In this document: piece by piece, positions 45,990-58,901 of the stretch
Layout: every line of letters starts with the position of its first letter
How positions within the stretch are numbered: the stretch's first letter is position 1
Assembly (NCBI GenBank): GCA_032622095.1
Contig: CP136064.1
Location: forward strand, 262,549,863 to 262,613,862
Source: Siphonodentalium dalli
Taxonomy: Eukaryota; Mollusca; Scaphopoda; Gadilida; Siphonodentaliidae
Length of the DNA: 64,000 bases
Direction: 5' to 3'
Notes under the pieces: model-generated
Told to the model about the DNA's origin: nothing
The model's input: the letters and a program-made list of their open reading frames with translations, nothing else
Database searches by the model: none
Translations under genes and position numbers: made by a program

Positions 45990-46335
45990 CAATGGGGTCA
46001 CTTACATCGTCATCATCACCACCATCGTCAACATCCTCATCGTCGTCGACATCATCATAATCATCATCATCATCATCATCATTATTCATATGCATCATCA
46101 TCACCATCATCGTCATCATCACCAACATCATCATCACCTTCATCATCATCATCACCTTCATCATCATCATAATCGTCATCATCAACACCATCGTCATCAT
46201 CTTCATCATCCGAATTTTTGTCGCCGTCTTTATACTTCTTCGTCATCATCTACCGTCATCATTATCTCATCATCAACATCGTCGACGTTGTTATCGTCGT
46301 CGTCAATCGTCATCAATGTCGTTGCCGTCCTAGTA
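45990..46335. repeat. (ATC)n / (CAT)n trinucleotide microsatellite
   Basis: About 330 bases of imperfect CAT/CAC/CGT trinucleotides directly after the palindrome. His-rich and Met/Asp-rich frames crossing it on the two strands are artefacts of the period of three. Confidence 0.95.
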
Positions 46336-46429
46336 AAAATCGACGTAATTTTTGTTTTCTCATTTTGTAGATTAGGTACACATGCTGACATTACACATGT
46401 GTAATGCCAGCATGTGTACATGTTGTTAA

Positions 46430-49300
46430 TCGAATCGCGTTGTGTCATCTCTTGTTTTTTCGTGAATCTTCATACACGCCTTAACAAATATCGCTAAACT
46501 TTTCTGAATAGCTGGGTTTTGGCTACCGAGTAAAATATAAAATCGTGCTCTAGATGGCTCTTGCCAAAAATTAGCCGGGATATATCTCATTCTTAGATCC
46601 AAGTATTTTGGACAAATCATCACAACGTGGTACTCGTCTTCTATGTGGGTCCTGCATTTTTGACAGGCTCGAGATGTTTCTTTATTTTTACTCCACCTCC
46701 CAGACTCACAACGCAGTTTGTGATTACATGTTCTTAGTCGTAATAGTTCTTGGGCTAGATCACGCGGTAGATTTTGCAATAGGATTCATATTTCATTGTC
46801 CGTTTAAAGGCCCACTTAATTTTCGAACCCCAAGATTATTTTTTGTATAGTGACTTGATATATGGTTTTAATAACAATCTATGCCATAAAATATGATTAA
46901 AATACTATAATTCATCAGTATTTGAAACATCTGTGTCTCAGAAGATGCCCTCAGAGAAATAGAAAACTGCTGAAGACTTCCCCCCTCTTGCATCCAGAAT
47001 GCAACATAATTCAAACTTTTTTAATGAAAGGGGAAGAACTCTATCTTTAATATATAGTTATTCCCCCTGCATTGAAAATAATAGTGATTTTTACTTCAAT
47101 CTCGATAACAAAACTCAACAAAAACAACATGTCCACAGTTTATTACACCGGATTTGTTGACAATACAATGTTTTGGAGCTTTCTCTTTCAACTGGTATAT
47201 AATATGACATATATTTTATATAAAGTAATCTGGGGGTTCCAAAATTAAGTGGGCCTTTAAAGTTCATGTATAATTTACCACGAGAGGAGTTGTACATGTC
47301 CCACCACCAAGACTGAATAAAATGATCTTTGAGTGTGCTTTCGATGGCCATTATTTCTTCGGAATAAATTTTCTGACATGTCCATATATAACTCATGCCG
47401 ACGGAATCCAATGTGCCTTTAACTGATTGAATCCACGTTTTCACCTTGTTCGTCCTACCCAGCTCCCCCAATCTGACGAAAAGTAGATAAAGTTCCCGAG
47501 CTAGAGGCGAACTCTTGCCCTTTAGTATGCGGTTCCAATATTGAATAATTCTCATCTTACATCTGACACTGACTGGATATCTGCCAATTTCTCCGTACAC
47601 CATGAACGTGGGACGGTGGGAGTGCTGGTTTTCATATTAAGAATATGCTTATAAAATCTCAGGATTACTTTGTCTATTTCTGATGTGTTTTCTATACCCC
47701 ATATTTCACTTACATATAGAAGAATTGGTTCTATAGTTTTGTCGAAAAGCGTTAATAGTTGGTCGTTGGTCAAATTTAGGTTGTTGATATTCCATAAAAA
47801 CCCATGCATCGCTTTATTCCCAATCACCGATATGGCTTTGACTGCTTTGCAAAATATGCCTGTAAACTCGATTCCGAGATCATTCATAGTGTCAACATAT
47901 TCTATTTTATTGCCACCTAGATACAGATCGTCAAAATCTTATGGTTTTCGGTTGCAGAAGAGAATTTCTTTTGTATTTGAAGTGTTTACGTTTAGTTTCC
48001 ACGACGATGTATAATCCCCAAACGCCTCGAGGGCTCTTTGCATACTTGCCTGGTTGTCGACAAACAACACAGTATCGTCCGCATACAACAAACACATGAT
48101 TATAATATATACTCCTAGTTTTTGTGTGAATTGATCGCCTAGGAATTTCAACCCGTCGATAGCACAATCTTTGAGGAATGGTTCGAGGTCATTTATAAAC
48201 AACGAGAACAATAACGGAGATAGTAAACCCCTTGTCTAACACCCACACTGCAAATAAAAAATTCTGACCGCTCGCTATTCTGAACTACACAAGTTTTATG
48301 GTTTCCGTACATGCTACGAATAATTCTTTAAAATTTTCCGTTTATACTGGATGTCATAAGTTTAATCCAAAGTCCCTCCCTCCATACTGTGTCGAATGCC
48401 TTCTTAAAATCGATAAAACAGCAGTATATTTGTTTTCCTCTTGCAAGATAAAAGTCAATAAGACTTTTCATAATGAATATATTGTCGGTAGTTGAATGAC
48501 TTTTACGGAATCCTGCCTGAAACTGTGTTGGTATGTCCTCAGCCTCACAAAATTATGTGAGTCGATTATTCAGGACGGATGTAAATAGTTTGCCAAGTAC
48601 AATGAGAAGAGTTATCCCTCTGTATGAATCGGGTTTTTTCGTGTCGCCCTTTCGTTTATAAATTGGCTGAATCATACCTTCGGTCCATCTAGTAGGGAAG
48701 CAACCTGTATCTAAAATTGCGCTAAATAGCTTACAGTAAATTTTAGACATTATATTTATTGTGTGTTTTCGATATTCTGGGCATATATTATCTAGACCCG
48801 GCGATTTAACAAGTTTAAGTTTATCAACAGCCAATAATATTTCGTCGCTAGTGATATGACAATTTAAAGGACCTTGTGCATCAATATCAAACATGTTTTC
48901 AAGTAGCATACTTACATTGTTGTCGTCGTGTGACTCGGCGAGGCCTTTGAAGTGTTCATAGAATAGGTCAATTGATATCGTAGATTCTTTCTTGGGCCCG
49001 GTATGTTTCCCTTTCATAACTTTTAACGTTTTCCAGAACTCACTCGGATTTATAAATGCATTGCGTAGTTGATAACATCTCTTTTGGTTATGTTCCGCGA
49101 TTTTCCTTGTAATTACGCATCTGTAGAGTTCACGAGAGTGCGATTGTGCGATGTTTTCTGTCGTCGATATTTGTTCCTCGATTTATGAAAAACATTTCGC
49201 ATTCGATCGCATTCGCCGTCATACCATTCTTTCTGTTCCTCCCGTTTACTAATCCGCGAAACTCCCCCACCCTTGTATGCTTTATTTTCGTATATATGTG
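46430..49300 (-). pseudogene. LINE reverse transcriptase, minus strand, 5'-truncated and broken
   Basis: Read on the minus strand from 49300: a linker (KEWYDGECDRMRNVFHKSR), early RT (VKSPGLDNICPEYRK, PIYKRKGDTKKPDSYRGIT), FQAGFRKSHSTTDN, CFIDFKKAFDTV with the first catalytic Asp, GVRQG, LLYADDTVLFVDN with the Asp pair, PILLYVSEIWG, then YGEIGRYPVSVRCKMR and a zinc-knuckle end (CQKCRTHIEDEYHVVMIC) down to 46430. Frame changes occur at several points, including near 48240 and 47940. A MITE at 46803-47261 separates the last ~120 residues from the rest. The endonuclease is missing. The type is common in mollusc and cnidarian genomes; I do not assign a clade. Antisense to the receptor gene. Confidence 0.88.
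46803..47261. mobile_element. MITE, CCCACTTAATTTTCG family, copy 2, inserted in the LINE
   Basis: TTTAAAGGCCCACTTAATTT at the left and AAATTAAGTGGGCCTTTAAA at the right are exact inverted ends. The arms continue through CGAACCCCAAGATTA/TAATCTGGGGGTTCC. LINE-coding sequence lies on both sides (minus-strand KLYMNF before, the zinc-knuckle region after). TTTAAA is itself a palindrome, so a TTAA or TTTAAA target cannot be told from the TIR. Confidence 0.88.
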
Positions 49301-51740
49301 CTCTATATATTATAACGCATGTGCGTGAATATATATATTATGTATCTGATTCTGTAATTCTAAAATCTGTAATATCACTATATGATGACCATAATAAATT
49401 GAATTGAATTGAATTGTTAGAAATTTTACACCAACAATGGGTTGATTTTCCAACAATCTGTTATGGGGAATGCATAATTTCCTATTTTTGGTAAAAATGT
49501 TGGACTGGAATGGCAATCAGTTGGACATTTTCCAAACTCAGAGGCGGTGGCAGATCTGATATTTACAACAATTGGAAAGCTTGAGGCCAGTATAGATGCT
49601 AGGGTTAAGAAATGTTCATGTTTATATATCACAATTTCCTGGTACCCATCCCTCCCAAAATAAAACTGCGAAATAATAAAGAACAAATGTAGTTGTTAAT
49701 TTGCTGGGCGTTTGACCACTAGATGTTAGGAATTTGCAATTGTAATGTTCAGATATCAAAATATTCTCATACCATGGTCGTCCAGTGGATTATGCCCCTA
49801 CCCCCGGCAAGTGGTCACAAGACTACTGATCCATTTAGAATAGCCTATCACCCAGGAATTTGAGGGAAGAGTTGGAAAGAACCAAAGCCAGGAGTGGTGC
49901 AATGGAATTTATCAAACAAAAGTTGTGACTTTTGCGAGGTTCAAATGAGAGGGGTGAAGCTGGAAGTGTTTTCGAGATCGTCGGTCGGTAGAATATTTGG
50001 CATATATGTATTTCACTGGGACCGTATTGGCAGATTCCTATTTGATGTAAATATTAGTTCTATATCATGGTGACGCATTTGTCATGAGGTAAATAGACAC
50101 AAATTATATGGGATGTCCATATTCGTCCTGTATTCACTATATATTCCTACATTCACAACCATTTTATAATTCAAACATGGTAAGTACACAATGGTCCATA
50201 ACAATCAAATGAATAATAAACTTGATATCCCAATCACCACTCATCAAATAACTGGACTGTCAACACGGCCCAGTGAATTCCAGTTCAAAGCGATAATTAG
50301 GATTTGTGACAATGCCTTGGCAAGCGAAGTCGATGCAGCGAGGACGCACACTATCAGGCCAAGCAAACTAAATGTTTGTTGTAGTTGGAAGGTGTCCATG
50401 CTGTTAACACATATGCACAGGTGTCAGCTAGACTTCCACCCATGCGTTATCTGAGATCTAACATCATGTGAGTCAGAAATATTGTGTTTATTGGTTTATA
50501 CATGCACAACCAAGTAGTACATATCGCAGGATTGAGCATTGTTCATGGGCCGGGGGGGGGGGGGGTCGATTGACACATTTTTAATAACGATTTCAATCCC
50601 AAATCTCCGGATCACTATTTAAAGTGGCAACTTAATTTGCGTACAAATCTTTATTAGTCTGACAGACTCGGAACTTGTTTAATGGCCATGTTCATATTTT
50701 TCGTTAAAATTTTTATTGACTTTTAGTTAAATATATCATACATTGTAATAACATTGACAAATTTCTAAGTAAAATTATAGCAAACATTTTAAATTTCGCC
50801 TTGTTATTCTTTAAATACTGTGGTTTAAGATTGATATTCCCCTCGCTGTCGGGCATTCGTCCAAATCACACCTCGGCTTCGCCTCGGTGAATTATGTGTC
50901 CGAATGCCCGACAGCTCGGGGAATATCCTATACATACACCAAGTGTCGAGTGTTATACAAAAACATGGTAGCATCTGAAAGAGATGGTCCTGGAATGCAA
51001 TCCAGGACCCGAAGAACGTTAGAAAATAAGTATAGGCCTTCCAATTTCCCACATCAATCGAAAAAATCATAACGATTTGAAGAATTTATACATTCGGAAT
51101 ATCATGGTTGTTGATGATGTTCAAGAGAGGTTGCGCGTTGGCCGATTTGGTTGGTCACTTCCGTTTACAACTTCCGACATTTCTCTCCCGTTTTCTGAAG
51201 TTAAAAGGCTCGTATTATCTATATAATTGGTGACGTCACAAACTAAAAATGTTCGCATAAAGTACGCCATGTGGTCGTTATTGGTAAATTGAATGCTGCT
51301 GGTTACCAAAAACTGGACAAACTTTATCAGATTAGTTATACAGCTCACAATTCTTCCATGCAGAGAAAACTAGTTAACTGAAGCTTAAAATGTCGCCATA
51401 ATATATGATCAAGGTTTTTATCATAATCAAAAGACATTACAATTCAGATCAAACTATTTTTAATTCGAAAGAACCTTATCTGAAAAAAAACACGGGGACA
51501 TTCGTTAGTGGTACAGAACAATTACCTTTTCGTCACCAAGCGTTGTTGTTAAGGATTGGAAACATCTTTCCGACTTCATAGTTGAGACAGAAGATTCGAC
51601 TCAGTTCAAAGCATACCTGGGCTACTCGTGAGCACTGTGCCAGGTCATCTACTTTCTTCTGAAACTGTTACCGGGACATAACGTCGCGAGATTTATTTTG
51701 CATGTTGATGATGATTAATGGCACGTGTATTTTGTTCCAG
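49301..51740. other. Intronic stretch with one hairpin
   Basis: Besides the hairpin at 50835-50925 and a G14 run near 50550, nothing is recognised. No WSC or lectin motif found. Confidence 0.45.
50835..50925. repeat. Hairpin with ~40-base arms
   Basis: TCCCCTCGCTGTCGGGCATTC pairs with GAATGCCCGACAGCTCGGGGA. Inside, CACACCTCGGCTTC / GCCTCGGTGAATTATGTGTC continues the stem. GC-rich stem in an AT-rich intron, MITE-like. Confidence 0.8.
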
Positions 51741-51924
51741 AATGAGTTTATTGTTGCTTCTGGAAATAAAAACTGGACGAGCTCTATCGGAGTATGCTCA
51801 GATAAAGGTTCCGGTTGGATATTAGATGAATTTGGTATGGATTTGTCTGTGAATTCAAGCGATTTCTATAAAGACTGCTATTGGATCGGACTACACAGAA
51901 ATTACAGTTATATATGGACTAATG
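51741..51924 (+). CDS. C-type lectin domain B, N-terminal half
   Basis: Acceptor TGTTCCAG and donor GTGAGA (51925) bound a 184-nt exon, phase 0 in, phase 1 out. FIVASGNKNWTSSIGVCSDKG, then CYWIGLHRNYSYIWTNG contains the lectin W-x3-x-x-x-C helix, the WIGL core and the closing IWTNG strand. It ends at the same point of the fold as the lectin exon at 19251, so the intron position is shared. GGRLA is replaced by GSGWIL, a divergence from the consensus. N-glycosylation sites NWT, NSS and NYS are visible. It follows the phase-0 end at 39726 in frame, placing domain B directly after domain A. Confidence 0.88.
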
Positions 51925-53196
51925 GTGAGAATTCCTTAAGATGTCACTATCCCATCCAAATTTAAACCAAATTAGTTGAACACTTTTCAGACAAGTTCTG
52001 CTCACCAGGGAAATAAAAAAGAAATTACTTACAATTAGCATTCCTTAGTAGTCCACATACATCTCGCCGAGTCCAAGAACGCCAAAGTTAATTTGATGAA
52101 AGTAGGTATAAAGACATTTGTATTATATTTCCATCAACTTTTAACATCAAAATCGTATCCTCAATTCCCAGAATACCGAGCGTATTATTCCACTCTCAGC
52201 ACTGCGCCATTACGTCATATTTTTGCGTCATTCGTTATCCTTGTGCTTCATTGAGGTCCGGGTCGTAACTAGCCGGTATCGAAAATATAATAAACACAAT
52301 AGTTAAAGGGGGAAAGGATGCCTACATACTGTGGGTTTCGTCCATTACTTTTGACATTCTGACGGCCCTTGTTGAGCTTCGAAATTTGTAAATATTGTGT
52401 CTGTAAGAACATTTCAACTTGTAAATTTGAAATGAATCATCCGAGTTGGTTGTGATTTGGTATCTCGATAGCTCAGTTTAATGGGGAATGATACTAGCCT
52501 ACTATGGGGTTCTTTCATTTAGTGTTACCCGTGTTATGACTCTGTGTGGACATTTCACTATGCGGACATTTTGCATTGTAACTCCAGTATCAATGGTCAG
52601 GCTTGAATGTTATTTGGAATGATAATAGACCAGGATTGGCGGAAGGATGCTGATATGTGTTGTCCATGTGTGAGAGTTAGTGCCCTTGTTGGAAATAGAA
52701 AGATTTAGCCATCTTTGCTTCACATTTAGCATTGTTACTCAAGTACCAACAGTTGGAATAGTGTTACGTCAATATGAGTGAAGTACATGCATAAATATTA
52801 ATCGGCATAATATATAAGATGTCAATTAACCGCACACATCGCTTGAAAATGTTCAATGCGAATATATCAGTATTCATGTTGCCAAGAAAGACAAGCGCAA
52901 CGACAATCGTAGCATATGCCCCCAACGCTCAGTTTAGAAAGTGAGCAATACCAACTATGAATGGACAATTGTGTTATTTTCTGAATTGAAAATGGTCCGT
53001 CACCTGAACGAAATTGATGGATGTTATGTGTTCTGAATTAGAGGAGTTTATGTGTTCTGTCATGTTCTAATCATATTTATAATGGGCATGGTAATTAGTC
53101 ATCCCGATTATATTGTATTGGGGCGTATTTGAAAAAATATATATCAGTTGCTAACTACGACTGTATACTGATATTTATATGTGTTATTGTTATTAG
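51925..53196. other. Intron within lectin domain B
   Basis: About 1.3 kb with no repeat or exon recognised. It shows the domain-splitting intron without any inserted module. Confidence 0.5.
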
Positions 53197-53367
53197 CCCA
53201 ATTTTACTGCACAGGGCAACAGGTGGTATTGCAAGTAACAGAACAAAAGTCCCATGACGTTGAAGCAAACTGTCTTATACTGCGCAGAAATTCAACTGGT
53301 GGATTTGGTATTCACGACGCACCATGCACTGAACACCACACCTTCCTATGCGAACAATACACTCAAG
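53197..53367 (+). CDS. C-type lectin domain B, C-terminal half
   Basis: Acceptor TTATTAG and donor GTGAGC (53368) bound a 171-nt phase 1-1 exon. Joining from 51924 gives GCC. EANCLILRRN, then GGFGIHDAPCTEHHTFLCEQ supplies the third and fourth lectin cysteines and the terminal FLCE strand found in nearly all CTLDs. Calcium-ligand tripeptides (EPN/QPD, WND) are absent, so protein or glycan binding without calcium is more likely than classical sugar recognition. It then splices to the stalk exons (GGA). Confidence 0.9.
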
Positions 53368-55059
53368 GTGAGCCCACATTAGATGTCCATACAATTATTA
53401 TTGCTCGCAAATTTGTGAAACTTGTGATTGAACATTATTTCGCTTCCACATGTTTAACTTCCACATGGTTTATCATCCACATGATTTATCATCCACAAGA
53501 TTTATCGTCCACGCATGAGCTCTATGCATATGTAATATGCTGAAAAACTTCTCTTCTCTAGGACACTACTCATTCCTAGTGACTCCAACAGAGATCTTAA
53601 TTTAACATTAATATGTTACACCCACCTGCTAATGCATGTATCTAACGATACACGTTATGCATATGTAATATATGTCGTTTGAAAGAGGCAGTAACGTTGT
53701 TTCACGCGTTAAACTATTATAACGTCCATTTGATGTGGAGTTCTGTATATGTATGTTCCTTATCAGATTGATTTTATGCAACGAATTGAGATATTTTATT
53801 GAAAATTCTTCACTTGTCTCACTTCTTCACACCATTGGTGGGAAATATGTTGCACATGTGGTGGTCATGTACGTGGTTTTATTCCTGTCCATTTCAATAC
53901 CTCCAAATTAACAAATAATACTAATAATACATCTCCCAACAAGGCACAACTCAACATTGTTTTTCTGTAACATGGAAACAAGGCATAATACCCTATTGTC
54001 TTTCTGTAACAGGGAAACGCAACACTAATGGTGGCCGCATCGGAAACTACCAAACGACTACACACACTGTCTAGGGTCCTACTGTCAATGTAATAAACTC
54101 ACCATGATCGGAACCTACTGACATAAGTTAATAACTATAACAATATAAAGACAATATACCTTTTCCGGGCCACATTTACACAACATTCAACTTCAACGTT
54201 TTATTCAGTCTTTTAACATTTTACATTGCATAAGACTGTATATATTCATAACATATTTACAATAATAAATGAGTCATGTGATATATAGGACAAATCTGTC
54301 CTAATTTGGAAAAACATTCCAAGAAATCCACCGAGGGCACAAACCCGGTCCGCCAACGGTTTTTGTTCAGGAACTATCACCATCAGAGGGCCGGGTCCCT
54401 GCCCTCCGCCGCCCTCCATGAATTGTGATTCCATGGTGCAATCACTGCACATAATCACCCCCCACAATATATAACACAAAGATCAAAATCAAATTATTAA
54501 GTAATATGTAGTACAACGTGTGGCACATTTATGGGCATATATAACACAAATGTCACATACATACATACATATGTACATGTACGAATCGACGCTTTCCGTC
54601 AACAGTTTATAAACTAAGTAAATATTGTGATCTAGCTCCATCTCCCATTTGAGGTACGTCACTGCATTCAGATATTTAGGTCAGTGGCCACGCTTAGCAC
54701 TAAATTGTGTCGCGCGTGTTTCTTAAAATAGAAATGATACTGTAGTCGGTTTCACGGTCACTGGGTCGGTACGTTCATCGTGCTTCGAAACGATTTCTTT
54801 CTGTTGGTTATTATGCAATTTGCTCGTAAGTTTGTTCACATTGAGGAATATTTGACATGGAATTACATTTTCAATATGTGCGCGTGTTCACTGAGGGGAT
54901 GGAGATAGAACAGATAGTGTCGGTAAGAACGTTATTTTTCTTTTCATAAACAATCTTGCATAGCCACCTTTTTGTTAGATCATGCCATGAATCTCCACCC
55001 AGCTGTCAGCTGGAGTAAGCTGTCAGCAGGAGCAGAGATTCATGTCATGATCTACATTT
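53368..55059. other. Intronic stretch, nothing recognised
   Basis: No exon, no strong inverted repeat. A few CTTCCACATG/TCATCCACA short repeats near 53440-53510. Confidence 0.4.
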
Positions 55060-56680
55060 GTGTTAGCAGTCAGTGGATTTTTCTCCCTTTGCACATAGGA
55101 GCATCACAGGCTGATCTGTAGACTAAATACATTAAGTCTCCATATCACCTGGCTGGTCCATATGCAGTCATTGGTTCAAATTCAGCATACATTGATATAT
55201 GCTTGTATATGACACACACCAGAATAACTGCATAAGTACAGTACATGTCATATTGAAATAGATCTTTAATAGTAACCCAGTAAATGGGGAAGCTTTTGGC
55301 AAATTCGAAATATGATTTCATGTGTATTCCAACAAACATGTCATGTAGCCTTATCATTTTCTGGGTAAGATGTCGCTACTGTGATATAACATAGACTAGA
55401 GACTTATTTTGTATCCATTTGTTTCTCTAATAACATTACTTATCATTTATATAATAGTACTTTTCCAAATTCAAGTAAATAAATAGATATCATTTTACCA
55501 TACACTAATTTTCAAGCCAAACGTCTGACCTACTGATACAAAATTTCAAATTTACTATCACATAATGCAGTGTATATTGGTAACATATTGACATATGTTG
55601 TGTTATCTCCCTTTGACTGCACATGGGAACAGTTCCAGGCTGACATGGGCACTATATATAACTTTATTTAACTCAAAGTCATACATCAAGTCTACATGTC
55701 CCCTGGTTGGTCCATATGCAGTCATCGGTTTAAATTGGATATAACTTGTGCTATACATTTATGCACAACTGTGATACAGAAGTTGGTGTCATCTCTGAAA
55801 AAACTTACAAATGTAGCTTCCATTTGATGTCGCTGCTGTGATATAACATAGACTGGAGACTTATTTTGTATCCATTTGTTTCTCTAATAACACTACTTGT
55901 CAGTTATATAATAGTACTTTTCAAAATTCAGGTAAATAAATAGATATTATTTTACCATACATTAATTTTCAAGCCAAATGTCTGACCTACTGATACAAAT
56001 TTTCAATTTTACTATCACATAATGCAGTGTATAGTGGTAACATATTGACATCTATTGTATTATCTCCCTTTGACTGTACATGGGAACAGTTCCAGGCTGA
56101 CATGGGCACTATATATAACTTTATTTAACTCAAAGTCATACATCAAGTCTCCATGTCCCCTGGTTGGTCCATATGCAGTTATCGGTTTAAATTGGGCATA
56201 ACTGTATATAATAACATATCATGTTTAGGAGATCAAATGGTTGATTGCATGCTACAGGTTATTTCATATATATATATTTTGCAGGGAGGCGGGTGACCTA
56301 TAACAACCGCATCAGGCCACAAATTTTCATCCCTCAATAATATGGAGGAGATTTTCATTTCTACACTAATGTGAAACACAGATTGGTGTCATCTCTGGAC
56401 AAATTTTCAACTTCAAGTCTTAAACTTCAACTTCCACTTTTAACAATATAAGTAAAATATCATATATTGTATTTCCACCATCAGTGTCTCTACTGACACT
56501 GTTTCCCTGGTATAACGAGCAATCTAACAACCGCATCTGGCCACATATTCACATCTCTCAATAATATAGAGGGGTAGTTTCATGTATACACTACTGTGAT
56601 ACAGAAGTTGGTGTCATCTCTGAAAAAACTTACAAATGTAACTTCCATTTGTAACATTTAAGCAAAATTCATATATTGTG
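55060..56680. repeat. Tandem ~457-bp units, about three copies plus a partial
   Basis: TATCTCCCTTTGACTG recurs at 55604 and 56061, and GTGATATAACATAGACT at 55380 and 55838, a period of about 457. The first copy (from about 55080) is more diverged. Later sequence to 56680 repeats parts (GATACAGAAGTTGGTGTCAT at about 55780 and 56590). It lies directly downstream, on the minus strand, of the decayed LINE ORF1. Confidence 0.8.
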
Positions 56681-56929
56681 TATCCACCATCCACCGACAC
56701 TGCTTGTGGATACAATGTCAGGTATACCATACTAGTAAAACTCCAAATTAACGGTCATATATTACCATATTCTCAGCTTCATTCCAAATTTAACTATCAT
56801 ATATTACCATATCCTCAACTTCACTCCAAGTTTCCTCATAGTATAAGATTTAAATAAGTCTATGCCATGCACTAATATATCTTTCAGTTTATGTTTTATG
56901 AACTCCAGAATCACGTGTTCAGTCGACAC

Positions 56930-57715
56930 ACTGTTATTTCAATCATGCACCTCTGTTTCGTCTAGTCCTGTGAACATCAAGTTTCCCCTCATACTCCTTC
57001 CCTGTAAGTCTACCATTTTTTCTTTTAGCTCACTAAGTTTATTTGTGTGGTCTTCTAGTACTGATTTTATGGCTTTGTTTTCAGACTGGAGAGTTTTCAT
57101 TGCCTCATGTAACCTCATGTTGTCTTTCATTATTTTGGCAAAAGCTGGTTGGGTCATTTCATGGTCTATTGGTGTAGTTTATCCTTGCTGCGCATTTCCG
57201 TTTTCTATTGCTGTTTCTCGCGAATCAAGAGACGATACATTTTTTTCCACAATATCTACCCTTGTCCTGAGTGAGCTTACATCTGCCTTTACATTTTCAA
57301 GCACATGTAGTTGAAGTTGTATCGTTTGCAGAGCTGCCATAACCTCAAGCATGTCACTCTTCCTACATATTGGGTCTGAGGAAAAATCTTGGTTGTTGAC
57401 TGTCATTTAATGTGGCTTTAACGTTCTCTGTCTGTACAGTTGTGTTCAAAACTAGGTCAGTCTGATAATTTCCACTTTTCGAGGCACAAACGTTTTCAAG
57501 TTTACTCTTGGCTGTTTCACATTCTATTCCGTCGGGTATGGCGTTTAATAAAGATAAACTTGTTGTAAGTACTTGCGATATGTCGCCGAGTGAAGATTGA
57601 TGACTGTCTCTTCCATTGTCGTGAAATTCTTTCAATGGCTGACACGGCGGCTTCGGTAGTCAGTTCGGTTGACGCTTTGCGCTTATTTTCGGCGTCTTTC
57701 TCCATTAGAATGGTG
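56930..57715 (-). pseudogene. Decayed LINE ORF1 (coiled coil, nucleic-acid-binding start), minus strand
   Basis: From 57705 on the minus strand: a start MEKDAENKRKAS, a middle with AIPDGIECETAKSKLENV, a segment QTIQLQLHVLENVKADVS then VDIVEKNVSSLDSRE of heptad character, and MVDLQGRSMRGNLMFTGLDE. The last motif (DLQ-x-RS-M-R-x-NL-x-F-x-G) is typical of L1-like ORF1 proteins where the coiled coil meets the RNA-binding domain. The pieces are in different frames, so there are at least three frameshifts. No ORF2 follows directly. Confidence 0.7.
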
Positions 57716-58440
57716 TAATATGGCCTGCGATTCTATGCTTCTAATGTGGTTCTATCATATATGTAGCCGAGCATTGAATGTCTGTTATTTTTCCTGATTT
57801 TGATGGGAAATTTCGGCTATCAGTAAAAAGCACAGCCACCCGCCATTACCGCAATCACGTAACATATTTTACACTACCCGATTTCAAGACTACAACTAGG
57901 TTATTGTGAATAAAACAGACATCTCGGAATGTTGAGTATATTATATGTATATAACAAGGCGTAATCAATAAAGTCTTTTATTTCTTGAGTAGAAGGCGAA
58001 ATCTCTTAGATTTAAAAGTACTTTGGCTCTGGTGGACAGTTCTAAGAAGAATGTGCCGCCCCTTGCTACGCTCCGAACGTTTCCGCTTAGATGGTCTGAC
58101 GTGTCGGTTCTAAACATAGCCCAGACAACTGTCCAGAAAGGTTGGATGCATTGATACAAGTGTTTCCGTACATGTGTCTTCCATCCATATGTATTATTTC
58201 GTACCCCGTAAACTATATATAACTTGTCATGAAGAGATACACTATCTTTTAACATTAACTCTAATTACATTTCCACTAAATGTCACAAAGCAATCGGTAT
58301 TAATTGTCATGTACATGCGAATAAGCCATTTGGATTATTAAACTTTTGACTATGTCACTCCATCAGAGCACACAAGGCTTATCTTTAAATTGTTCGTAAA
58401 TATTGCATTATTGTAACACTATTTATTGTCTAAATAACAC
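57716..58440. other. Intronic stretch, nothing recognised
   Basis: A 96-codon frame on the minus strand (57965-58255) has no motif I know. Confidence 0.4.
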
Positions 58441-58554
58441 ATCTACCATATTTGATTATCGGTCACCGATAGTGTTGATTGCATATATCATGAACTAAAA
58501 ATATTCATTACCACCCCCAATCAGGCATAAATAATGATTGTTTTTATGACACAG

Positions 58555-58626
58555 GAAATCACAGTACTGACGGCAACCACAGCGAAGTATATGACACGAC
58601 TGCAACAACTCGTCCATGGTCCAACT
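58555..58626 (+). CDS. Stalk exon copy 1 (creates UGA at the splice junction)
   Basis: Acceptor GACACAG and donor GTAAAT (58627) bound 72 nt in phase 1-1. It encodes GNHSTDGNHSEVYDTTATTR then PWSN, a Ser/Thr/His-rich linker fit for O-glycosylation. The last exon base is T where copy 4 has G. All downstream partners (59410, 61162) begin GA, so splicing would make TGA and stop the protein just after lectin domain B. Reading through the donor also reaches a stop after about 15 codons. Inclusion therefore predicts a secreted receptor form; skipping gives the membrane form. It may instead simply be a dead copy. Confidence 0.6.
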
Positions 58627-58869
58627 GTAAATTTAGTAAACATGAAGGTTTAATGAAATAATACCCAGATTATAGTTGACAGATCTTCGCGTAAATAGCA
58701 AGTTTGTAACTAAGACAAACGGTATGTTGACTTGCATGAATCGTTCTCCTATCATACTGACCTTCGAATTATATTGTGTTTTGCAATATTGTCACAATAT
58801 CCATTGCGTAAATAAAACATCAAAGATATTTCATGAGTCATACATCACGATTGTCGTTCTGACACATAG

Positions 58870-58901
58870 AATCACACTCGTGACAACCGCATGGTCCTAC
58901 G
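58870..58901 (+). pseudogene. Stalk exon copy 2, decayed
   Basis: AATCACACTCGTGACAACCG then ATGGTCCTACG with donor GTATGC aligns with copy 1 but lacks the middle ~35 bases. The acceptor has changed from ACAGGA to ACATAG, and the phase-1 frame hits TGA. Not expected to be used. Confidence 0.6.

Noticed and set aside
45943-46404. 153-codon His-rich frame and Met/Asp-rich minus-strand frame
   Set aside because: Both come from the (ATC)n microsatellite, whose period of three keeps frames open.
56862-57314. 150-codon + strand frame
   Set aside because: Antisense shadow of the decayed LINE ORF1, whose motifs are on the minus strand.
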